A stretch of DNA of 14,140 bases, taken from the NCBI GenBank assembly GCA_026985655.1, contig JALSQB010000074.1:1-14140 (forward strand), written 5' to 3'. Positions 5,789-12,373 of the stretch are shown piece after piece. Under the pieces are notes generated by a model that was not told the origin of the DNA, searched no databases, and was given only the letters and a program-made list of their open reading frames with translations. How positions within the stretch are numbered: the first letter of the stretch is position 1; each line of letters starts with the position of its first letter. The DNA comes from Campylobacteraceae bacterium (lineage in GTDB: Bacteria; Campylobacterota; Campylobacteria; Campylobacterales; Sulfurovaceae). Both the position numbers and the translations under genes were made by a program.

Positions 5789-7393
5789 GTGGAACAAAAC
5801 TCTGATCTTCAAAAACGGCTACTTCTTGCATTGACTCTGTCATTTGTGGTATTTATAGCATTTGATTTATTAATGCCAAAAACTTTAAAACCTATTGATA
5901 CAAATAGCACGTCAATAACCCAAACAACAAATTCTGCTCCTCAAATTGTTTCAAACAGTACAACAGGGATACCAAGCACTACAACTTCTGCTTCAGCATC
6001 AACTGCTTTAGCACCTATAAGTAATTTTAAAGCATTAGCAACAGTTAATTCTGATAGATTTATTTATGATATTGATGCGTTAGGACGAATTGCACAGGTA
6101 ACTTTGTTAGAGAAAAAATATGAATATGAAGGTAAAAAGTTAAAACTTTTAAATCCAGCGTGGATAAAACCTTTAGAAATTCGTTTTTCTGATGTTGCTT
6201 TAAATGCTGAAGCATTAAAAACACCTTATACTACATCAAGTTCAAAAATTGATTTAAATACGGGTGTTCAAAAGGTGATGCTAACGCAAAAATTAAGTAC
6301 AACAACCGTTACTAAAGAGCTAACTTTCTATAAAGATGGTCATTATGACTTAAATATTAAACTCTCCTCTCCTGAAGCATATTTTGTAATGCCAGGACGT
6401 AGACCGAATGCTGACCATACCCGTTACATGGTTAATCAAGGTGCATTGCTTAAAAAGACTAATGGTGAAATTCACATTATTGAAGATGGTGATGCTGATA
6501 GTGATGATAAACTCAATGGCGTAAATGTTGAGTTCGCTTCATCTTTTGATAGATATTTTGCCTCTATTTTATATAACTTTGAAAAACCTTTAAAAGTTTA
6601 TACCCAAATAGATAAAGAAGAGAATGCTCTGGTATTTATTGCAGGTGAGCAAAATTTTGCATTACACGGTTATTTAGGTCCAAAAGAATCTAAAGTTTTA
6701 AAAAGTTTAAATCCTAAATTAAATGATGCCATTGAGTATGGTATTATGACTTTCTTCTCTAAGCCACTTTTTCACCTTTTGGAATGGTTTCACAATCATA
6801 TTGGAAACTGGGGTTGGGCAATTGTATTGGTGACTTTACTGATCAAACTTCTATTATTTCCTCTTTCTTATAAGGGTATGATGTCTATGAACAAACTCAA
6901 AGACCTTGCACCTAAAATGAAAGAACTTAAAGAGAAGTATGGAAAAGATCCACAAAAGATGAATATGAAGATGATGGAGATGTACAAAAAAGAGGGAGCT
7001 AATCCAATGGGGGGATGTCTTCCTATGTTAATACAAATTCCAATTTTCTTTTCACTCTATAGAGTCTTTTTAAATTCAGTAGAGCTTCAAGGGGCAGAGT
7101 GGATATTGTGGATACAAGATTTGTCACAAAAAGACCCATTCTTTGTCTTACCAATTTTAATGGGTGCTTCTATGTGGTATCAACAAAAATTGACACCAAA
7201 TACAATGACTGACCCTATGCAACAGAAAATTTTTCAGTGGTTACCAGTGGTGATGACCCTCTTTTTCTTAACATTCCCTGCTGGGCTTGTACTTTATTGG
7301 TTGGTCAATAACCTCTTTACCATTGCACAACAATTTATTATTAACCGTGCATACGCAAATCAAAAAGCTGCTAAAGTAGCATTACAAAAATAA
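5789..7393 (+). CDS. yidC: Membrane protein insertase YidC
   Basis: YidC inserts and folds inner-membrane proteins, alone or with SecYEG. The 534 residues follow the Gram-negative layout: an N-terminal membrane segment (about 10-29), a Ser/Thr-rich linker (about 38-75), a periplasmic beta domain (about 80-310), then the conserved five-helix core (about 340-520). Core motifs include NPMGGCLPMLIQIPIFFSLY (405-424) and TDPMQQKIFQWLP (474-486). The positive residue of the hydrophilic groove, Arg366 in E. coli, aligns with Lys353 in LLIKLLLFPL, a conservative swap. The start is GTG at 5789 with AAAGGTG (5776-5782) upstream. It heads a unit with jag (31 bases downstream) and mnmE. The short C-terminal tail (AYANQKAAKVALQK) is basic, as expected for ribosome contact. 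Confidence 0.97.
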   Translation: MEQNSDLQKRLLLALTLSFVVFIAFDLLMPKTLKPIDTNSTSITQTTNSAPQIVSNSTTGIPSTTTSASASTALAPISNFKALATVNSDRFIYDIDALGRIAQVTLLEKKYEYEGKKLKLLNPAWIKPLEIRFSDVALNAEALKTPYTTSSSKIDLNTGVQKVMLTQKLSTTTVTKELTFYKDGHYDLNIKLSSPEAYFVMPGRRPNADHTRYMVNQGALLKKTNGEIHIIEDGDADSDDKLNGVNVEFASSFDRYFASILYNFEKPLKVYTQIDKEENALVFIAGEQNFALHGYLGPKESKVLKSLNPKLNDAIEYGIMTFFSKPLFHLLEWFHNHIGNWGWAIVLVTLLIKLLLFPLSYKGMMSMNKLKDLAPKMKELKEKYGKDPQKMNMKMMEMYKKEGANPMGGCLPMLIQIPIFFSLYRVFLNSVELQGAEWILWIQDLSQKDPFFVLPILMGASMWYQQKLTPNTMTDPMQQKIFQWLPVVMTLFFLTFPAGLVLYWLVNNLFTIAQQFIINRAYANQKAAKVALQK

Positions 7394-7424
7394 AAAATAA
7401 ACTTTATATAAATAGGAATTTAAA

Positions 7425-8381
7425 ATGGAAATGAAAAGAATCGAAGCAGAGACACTTGAAGCAGCTTATGGGAAAGCTGCCAAAGCATTAAATTGTTCAG
7501 TAACAGAGATAAATTATGAGATAGTACAGCACCCAACGGCTGGTATGATGGGTATGTTTAAAAAGCCAGCAATTATTATTGCTGTTAAAAAAGTATCTGC
7601 AGAAGTAAAGAAAGCAGAATTAGAATCTGATGTTAAAGCTGAAATAAAATCTGAAGAAATTGTAATCAATAAGCGAAAAAATGCACAAAATGCTAAGATT
7701 TCGAAAACACCTAAAAAGAAAATTATACAAGAAAAAGAGACTCCAAAAGAAAAAACTCAAAAAGAAATTAAAGTTAAAGACGATGGTATTGTAGATGATT
7801 TTTTTACTATGGATATTAAAGAAGTAAAAGAAGAGAAGGAAGCAGTAAAAAGTGATGATAAAAGCCAAAGCAGTGAAGAAATAATTTTTGAAGATGATAG
7901 AGATACCCCTGAAAACAGAGAACGCTCTATTGAAATTGAGAGAAAACTTCAAAAACTTATGAAAGCAGGATGTTTTGAAATTGATACTGTTGAAGTAGAT
8001 GTTTTTAATGGTATTGCACATATTTTCTTAGATGGTGATGATGCTGCTTTATTGATTGGGAAAGAGGGCTATCGTTACAATGCACTCTCTTACATGCTAT
8101 TTAATTGGATAAATGCTCAATATAATCTTTATATCAAATTAGAAATCGCAGAGTTTATTCAAGCACAAGAAGAGATGATTGATAGTTATTTGAAGCCAAT
8201 ATCAGAACATATTAAAGCCAATGGAAGAGGTAAAACAAAACCACTTGATGGTATTTTAGTGCAAATTGCATTGGAAAAATTACGTGTGATGTTCCCCAAT
8301 AAATATGTTGCGATTAAAACAGGTAAAGATGGTAAAAAGTTTATTATTATCAATGATTTTAATACTCGAAAACCTCAATAG
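7425..8381 (+). CDS. jag: Jag/KhpB-type RNA-binding protein with divergent C-terminal R3H region
   Basis: A 318-residue cytoplasmic protein. An N-terminal Jag_N domain (about 1-56) has the expected KAAKALNC and GMMGMFKKPAI segments. A long, highly charged Lys/Glu linker follows (about 57-165). A KH RNA-binding domain (about 186-245) carries the GKEG loop (212-215). The C-terminal domain occupies the R3H position (about 250-312), but the Arg and His that name R3H are not evident: the expected helix reads PLDGILVQIALEKL (273-286). Jag/KhpB proteins bind RNA and in Firmicutes influence cell-wall elongation; the Campylobacterota role is unproven. The position between yidC and mnmE is the standard one. 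A second ATG two codons later is an alternative start. Confidence 0.9.
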   Translation: MEMKRIEAETLEAAYGKAAKALNCSVTEINYEIVQHPTAGMMGMFKKPAIIIAVKKVSAEVKKAELESDVKAEIKSEEIVINKRKNAQNAKISKTPKKKIIQEKETPKEKTQKEIKVKDDGIVDDFFTMDIKEVKEEKEAVKSDDKSQSSEEIIFEDDRDTPENRERSIEIERKLQKLMKAGCFEIDTVEVDVFNGIAHIFLDGDDAALLIGKEGYRYNALSYMLFNWINAQYNLYIKLEIAEFIQAQEEMIDSYLKPISEHIKANGRGKTKPLDGILVQIALEKLRVMFPNKYVAIKTGKDGKKFIIINDFNTRKPQ

Positions 8382-8393
8382 GTTTCAAGATTA

Positions 8394-9734
8394 ATGTTAA
8401 GTACGATTGTTGCCATTGCTACAGCATCAGGCATTGCGTCCATCTCCATCATACGGCTTAGTGGAGAGGATTCTCTTCGTTTGGCTAAAATTATTTCTCA
8501 TAGAGAAGAGATTACTCCTCGACATGCACATTTGACCTCTCTTTACAACAAAGAAGATGCGTTGATTGACCATGCGATTATGATTTACTTTAAAAACCCT
8601 CACTCTTTTACAGGCGAAGATATTGTTGAATTTCAGTGTCATGGGGGAATGATTATTGCCCAAGAGATACTCGAAACCCTTGTGGCTCATGGTGCAAGAT
8701 TAGCACTTCCTGGTGAATTTTCGAAACGGGCTTTTCTCAATGGAAAAATAGACTTAACCAAAGCCGAAGCCATTGCCAAACTTATTGAAGCCAAATCAGT
8801 TGATGCTGCCAAGATACTGGCTAAGCAACTTAAAGGTGATTTAAAAGATTTTATAGATGAGAGTCGAGAAGCGATGCTTCGTGCAACAGCTTATTCTGAA
8901 GTGATGATTGATTATGCTGAAGAAGATATTCCTACTGATATTTTAGAAAACATCATCAAGCAATTAGATGCCTTAGTACTTAAAATAGAAAAAATAGTAG
9001 ATGCAAGCCATCGACGCAAAGGTTTAATAGAGGGCTTTAGAGTGGCTATCATCGGTAAACCAAATGTAGGAAAAAGTTCATTGTTAAATGGTTTTTTAGC
9101 AAAAGAGAGAGCCATTGTAAGTGAGATTGCAGGAACAACGCGTGATACCATAGAAGAACAAGTACGCATTGGTTCACATATTATTCGGCTCATTGACACA
9201 GCAGGAATTCGTGAGGCAGGTGATAGCATTGAAAAGATTGGGGTCAAACGCTCTTTAGAATCCATTAAAGAAGCTGATGTAGTTATTGCTTTGTTTGATT
9301 TAAGTAGAGAATTTGATAAAGAAGATGAAAAAATTTTAGAGCTTATTGATGAAATATCGGAAAAAGAACTCATTGTCACCTTAAATAAATCTGATTTAGA
9401 AAGAAAATTAAGCGTAGAAAAGCTTAAGAAGTTTAATCCGATTAATGTTTCAGCTAAAAATGACTTTAAACATTTAATACAAAAGTTGGAAATATTTTTT
9501 AATAGTATTGGTCAAGATGAAGAGTTGATGCTCATTTCAACACGACAAATAGATGCTGTCCAAAAGACAAAAGAGGCTATTTTAGAGGCAAAAGAGCCAC
9601 TACTTAGAGGTGAGTTAGAATTTTTTTCTTATCATCTACAAGATGCGATTACTGCATTAAGTTCAATCTCTAAGCCCTATGATTCTGAAGAGATTTTAGA
9701 TAAAATGTTTGGAGAGTTCTGTTTGGGAAAATAG
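8394..9734 (+). CDS. mnmE: tRNA modification GTPase MnmE (TrmE)
   Basis: With MnmG, MnmE installs the (carboxymethyl)aminomethyl group on U34 of tRNAs that read NNA/NNG codons, using a tetrahydrofolate one-carbon donor and GTP hydrolysis. The 446-residue product is the normal length. The N-terminal folate-binding domain includes HSFTGEDIVEFQCHGG (70-85) and LPGEFSKRAFLNGKIDL (105-121). The GTPase domain has GKPNVGKS (221-228), GTTRDT (247-252), DTAG (268-271) and NKSD (331-334). The C-terminal CLGK (443-446) carries the conserved cysteine. All elements are intact. The gene starts 12 bases after jag with only a weak ribosome site (AGG overlapping the jag stop), suggesting coupling. Confidence 0.98.
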   Translation: MLSTIVAIATASGIASISIIRLSGEDSLRLAKIISHREEITPRHAHLTSLYNKEDALIDHAIMIYFKNPHSFTGEDIVEFQCHGGMIIAQEILETLVAHGARLALPGEFSKRAFLNGKIDLTKAEAIAKLIEAKSVDAAKILAKQLKGDLKDFIDESREAMLRATAYSEVMIDYAEEDIPTDILENIIKQLDALVLKIEKIVDASHRRKGLIEGFRVAIIGKPNVGKSSLLNGFLAKERAIVSEIAGTTRDTIEEQVRIGSHIIRLIDTAGIREAGDSIEKIGVKRSLESIKEADVVIALFDLSREFDKEDEKILELIDEISEKELIVTLNKSDLERKLSVEKLKKFNPINVSAKNDFKHLIQKLEIFFNSIGQDEELMLISTRQIDAVQKTKEAILEAKEPLLRGELEFFSYHLQDAITALSSISKPYDSEEILDKMFGEFCLGK

Positions 9735-9768
9735 AATTGGGAAATCACAATATAGAAAAGAGGATAAA

Positions 9769-10509
9769 ATGTTAAAAAAAACAATAAACTACTCACTTGT
9801 AGCCATAGGTATGTTGTCACTCTCTGCATGTACTCAAAACCCAAGAGTATTAACTGTTCATCAACAAAATACTCCAAGAACGGTATCGCGACCTGCCATT
9901 ACTGCACCCATTCAACAGCCTATTGTTGAAGAGGAGATTTTGTTGGGTAGAGGTACAAGAAATGAACATGTGGCTTCACGGGTTACGGTTCCTCAAAACA
10001 GACCCACCATAGCACAAACAGATGATAATAAAACTGCCCCCAAAACAGAAGAGAATACTACTCCTGTAGTAAGACATGAAACAATGGAGCGTATGCCTTT
10101 TCCTGTTGATGAGTATCGGCATCTTCCAAAACGAGGACGCAGTACTGTTTCAGGTACAGTCTATTTAGAAAATTCGCATACGAGTGAGAAAGTAACAAGA
10201 AACAAGATAAAACTTTGGCTCAACCCTGTCACCTCTTATTCACGGCAATGGTATGAACAGAGTTATTTAGGAGGGTATAAACTCTCTAAATCAGATAAAC
10301 GGCTCTATAACTATCTGAAATTTACCTACTCTAATGGTTCAGGTGAATTTAACTTCTTTGGCGTACCAAGAGGCGATTACTATCTAACGGGTGAGATTAC
10401 CTGTTCACAGGAGTGTGGATTTAACGAATCTAAAAGCATACGCCTTGTTAAAGAGATTTCAGTAGGTAGTGGGGTTACGACTGTTAATCTAATGAAAAAT
10501 GTTCCGTAA
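9769..10509 (+). CDS. Lipoprotein with C-terminal carboxypeptidase-regulatory-like beta domain
   Basis: A 246-residue predicted lipoprotein: the signal peptide ends LSAC, with Cys21 lipidated. Residues 22-120 are low-complexity, rich in Pro, Thr, Gln and Glu, and look like an extended tether. From about residue 125 a folded region begins with SGTVYLEN (128-135) and includes SGEFNFFGVPRGDYYLTGEI (191-210), the pattern of a transthyretin-like or carboxypeptidase-regulatory fold. Two cysteines (212 and 216) could form a disulfide. The start is ATG 9769, chosen for AGAGGA (9759-9764) and the lipobox; an upstream ATG inside mnmE (9709) would bury the signal. It follows mnmE by 34 bases with no terminator, and the next gene overlaps its end. 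The function is unknown; a surface or periplasmic scaffold is a guess. Confidence 0.78.
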   Translation: MLKKTINYSLVAIGMLSLSACTQNPRVLTVHQQNTPRTVSRPAITAPIQQPIVEEEILLGRGTRNEHVASRVTVPQNRPTIAQTDDNKTAPKTEENTTPVVRHETMERMPFPVDEYRHLPKRGRSTVSGTVYLENSHTSEKVTRNKIKLWLNPVTSYSRQWYEQSYLGGYKLSKSDKRLYNYLKFTYSNGSGEFNFFGVPRGDYYLTGEITCSQECGFNESKSIRLVKEISVGSGVTTVNLMKNVP

Positions 10510-10993
10510 ACTTAAACTAGTTTTTTGGAGTATCTTACTCTGCTTTTCAACACACTCTTTAGCAGATGATGGCTACCTTAGAAGTGGTATGGCATTTGTC
10601 AATTTAAAAAGTATGGATGAAAGTACGCTTACTTTCGCTATGGTTAAAGGGGTAAATTTACCAGCCATTCATCCAGATTTTTCGCTTGAGATTGAATTTA
10701 TACAGAGTGTGGATTTTTCATTTGATGTTATGAACATCGGTATTTATGCCACTTATGAATTTGCTTTAGCTACAACACCTTTTTCTCTCGCACCTCGCTT
10801 AGGGGTGACCTATGAAAAGTTGGACATTCAAAATATTACCTTTGATGAGACCACGCAAAATATTCAAGGTAGTGCTTTGGCATATGCTTTGACTCTACGC
10901 TATAAGTTTGATGATGAGATGAATATCTTTATGGATGTGACAGAGAAAAAGAGTTCCAGAACGATTAGTTATGGAACTGAGGTTAGGTTTTAA
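10499..10993 (+). CDS. Small outer-membrane beta-barrel protein
   Basis: A 164-residue exported protein with a signal peptide ending around residue 22 (STHSLA-DD). The mature part is amphipathic beta strands, such as MNIGIYATYEF (78-88) and SALAYALTLRYKFDDEMNIFMD (125-146 in two strands), and it ends EVRF with a terminal Phe. It shares a pattern with the barrel encoded at 3895-4446: YATYxF in the middle, then YKFxDxMxxFxD near the end, suggesting distant paralogues. The ATG lies inside the last 11 bases of the lipoprotein gene and has no clear Shine-Dalgarno, so translation probably depends on the upstream gene. This argues that lipoprotein and barrel work together at the outer membrane, which is inferred. 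Confidence 0.78.
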   Translation: MFRKLKLVFWSILLCFSTHSLADDGYLRSGMAFVNLKSMDESTLTFAMVKGVNLPAIHPDFSLEIEFIQSVDFSFDVMNIGIYATYEFALATTPFSLAPRLGVTYEKLDIQNITFDETTQNIQGSALAYALTLRYKFDDEMNIFMDVTEKKSSRTISYGTEVRF

Positions 10994-11022
10994 GTAGCTA
11001 TTTCAATTAAATTTTAAAACCT
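10985..11022. terminator. Inverted repeat joining the 3' ends of two convergent genes
   Basis: AGGTTTTAA (10985-10993), which includes the stop codon of the barrel gene, is perfectly complementary to TTAAAACCT (11014-11022), which lies inside the last codons of the minus-strand gene. The loop is 20 bases. It could terminate in both directions, though it is AT-rich and its long loop makes it modest. Confidence 0.4.
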
Positions 11023-11291
11023 CCAACAAAAGAAGCAAATATCAAGATTGCTCCAAGTATTAATGTTATGACTCTTAAAAAAATAGATTCTTCTAAATAG
11101 GTTGCTAGAGTAAAAATCCCCCAACCTATTAAGTATATGATTGGAACAATAATTAGATCAACTGTTATGCCTTTTGCTACTAAATTAATTATAGCAATAA
11201 TCATTGCCCACGTGAGAGCAGTTGCTTTTGCATGTTCACTTTTAATATAAAGAGTAAAAATACTTGATGTCAAAATCATTGAGAGTAACAT
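11007..11291 (-). CDS. Small integral membrane protein, unknown function
   Basis: A 94-residue, strongly hydrophobic protein with three to four predicted membrane segments (about 2-16, 22-40, 44-65 and 70-92). The only clearly polar stretches are KSEHAK (17-22) and the YLEES loop (65-69). No known family is recognised, and no catalytic motif is visible. The ATG overlaps the last base of the upstream Sel1 stop (TAATG), a classic coupled junction. It is the fourth and last gene of the operon that begins with the M48 protease at 13228. A role as membrane partner for the lipoproteins of this operon is possible but unsupported beyond position. Confidence 0.72.
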   Translation of the reverse strand: MLLSMILTSSIFTLYIKSEHAKATALTWAMIIAIINLVAKGITVDLIIVPIIYLIGWGIFTLATYLEESIFLRVITLILGAILIFASFVGGFKI

Positions 11292-11785
11292 TATTTACTT
11301 CTTTTATAAAGTTCAGATTTCAAGCGAAACATATCTGTTTGTGAATGTTTATTTCCTCGTTGAAAGGCTAATTTGTGCCAATAGAAAGCTTTTTCTGCAT
11401 CTCTCTTAAATCCTTGACCTCTATCATACATATAGCCAATTCTTCTTGCGGCTTTTGCATGACCTTGATTAGATGCTTGTTGATACCAGTAGTATGCTTT
11501 CCCATAATCTTCTGAAAATCCAGAATATCCAAAATGGTAATTACTAGCCAGTTTAAATTGAGCAGGGGCATAACCTTCTTGGGCTGCTTGACGATAAAAT
11601 TGAATAGCCTTATCTCTCGATGCTCCACGCATAGCTTCTTCTGCTTTTTTAAATTGTGCATATTTATTGGGTTGAGCCACAAGCATTTCAGCTGTTGTAA
11701 GTTTTTTCATAGGGGTTGAGGCACAGCCTATTAATAATAAACTTCCTATAATCACTGGTAATATTTTATGTTTGAAATTTTTCAT
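11291..11785 (-). CDS. Sel1-repeat lipoprotein
   Basis: A 164-residue lipoprotein: signal peptide with lipobox LLIGC (Cys21). Helical Sel1-like repeats follow. One spans about 57-92 (RDKAIQFYRQAAQEGYAPAQ), a second about 93-128 (GKAYYWYQQASNQGHAKAARRIGYMYDRGQG split over two helices), and a third, degenerate, about 129-160 (AEKAFYWHKLAFQRGN). Such repeats form a curved solenoid that binds other proteins, and they are abundant in Campylobacterota secreted proteins. The start lies four bases past the stop of the 188-residue gene, and the end overlaps the next gene, so the four genes form one operon. Proximity to an M48 protease recalls BepA, which has both protease and helical repeats in one chain. 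Confidence 0.85.
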   Translation of the reverse strand: MKNFKHKILPVIIGSLLLIGCASTPMKKLTTAEMLVAQPNKYAQFKKAEEAMRGASRDKAIQFYRQAAQEGYAPAQFKLASNYHFGYSGFSEDYGKAYYWYQQASNQGHAKAARRIGYMYDRGQGFKRDAEKAFYWHKLAFQRGNKHSQTDMFRLKSELYKRSK

Positions 11786-11788
11786 CTA

Positions 11789-12355
11789 TTACTCCTTGAT
11801 GTAGTTTTTGCTTAGGGCATCTAGTTCATCACAATACTTTGAGGGATTTGTTGACATTAGGAGTAGTAACTTGTCATGTTTACTGTGAAACTCTAAAAAC
11901 TCTTCCATGGATATATCCGCATTTTCACTAAGTGATTGTAGTTTTTTGATAGTTGTCATCATTTTTTTAGAGGCTTCGCTTATGGAACAGCTACCTCCTT
12001 TTTTACCACCATCTTTTTTGAGTTCTTCTATGCTTAACATATCTTTTGAAGCTTTTTCTAAATCAATATTGTACTTTTTAAGAATTGTATCGTATTGATT
12101 ACACGATTCATTGTAATCATTTTTGTTTAAATAATTATCATGAACATTTTGCATATCAACATTTAAGCTATGTAACATTTTAGTTAACTCTTTTTCATTA
12201 TTGTCGTTTGAACTTTCAAGTACCATGGCTTGTTGTACCCTATTTATTGCCATCATTTTGTTCACTGCCTCGGTTTGCGTACAAGCAAATGTTGTGACTG
12301 TGCTTAATGTTGCTAATAAAGCTATTGTGTTTAGGGTTGTTTGTATGTTCTTCAT
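11789..12355 (-). CDS. Exported protein with a duplicated two-cysteine helical unit, unknown function
   Basis: A 188-residue exported protein that I do not recognise. A signal peptide covers about residues 1-24 (TTFA before Cys25); lipidation of Cys25 is possible but the lipobox is poor. The mature protein is mostly predicted helix and contains four cysteines (25, 85, 123, 175). It appears to be two copies of one unit. Unit 1 runs from ACTQTEAVNKMM (24-35) to CNQYDTILKKY (85-95). Unit 2 runs from SCSISEASKKMM (122-133) to CDELDALSKNY (175-185). Each has a cysteine at both ends, suggesting one disulfide per unit. A Gly/Lys linker (GGKKGG, 116-121) separates them. It sits second in the M48 operon, 18 bases after the protease and 3 before the Sel1 gene. 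Confidence 0.8.
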   Translation of the reverse strand: MKNIQTTLNTIALLATLSTVTTFACTQTEAVNKMMAINRVQQAMVLESSNDNNEKELTKMLHSLNVDMQNVHDNYLNKNDYNESCNQYDTILKKYNIDLEKASKDMLSIEELKKDGGKKGGSCSISEASKKMMTTIKKLQSLSENADISMEEFLEFHSKHDKLLLLMSTNPSKYCDELDALSKNYIKE

Positions 12356-12373
12356 CTCTTTCCTTTAATTTAG

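Noticed and set aside
7620..8021. Minus-strand open frame of 133 codons opposite jag
   Set aside because: Its Phe/Asn-rich product is simply the complement of the Lys/Glu-rich linker of Jag; it has no plausible start context.
8912..9379. Minus-strand open frame of 155 codons opposite mnmE
   Set aside because: Ser/Met-rich antisense of the GTPase domain, which has all its motifs intact on the plus strand.
9709..9768. An upstream in-frame ATG that would lengthen the lipoprotein after mnmE by 20 residues
   Set aside because: It lies within the mnmE coding end, lacks a ribosome site and would place a charged stretch before the lipoprotein signal. ATG 9769 has AGAGGA and an intact signal peptide.
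11368..11682. Minus-strand open frame in another phase inside the Sel1 gene
   Set aside because: The Sel1 frame has a signal peptide, lipobox and clear repeats; the alternative frame has none of these.
12282..12355. Calling the 188-residue exported protein a lipoprotein
   Set aside because: The residues before Cys25 (TTFA) lack the usual hydrophobic -3 residue, and Cys25 pairs better with Cys85 as a unit-closing disulfide, so it is listed as exported only.
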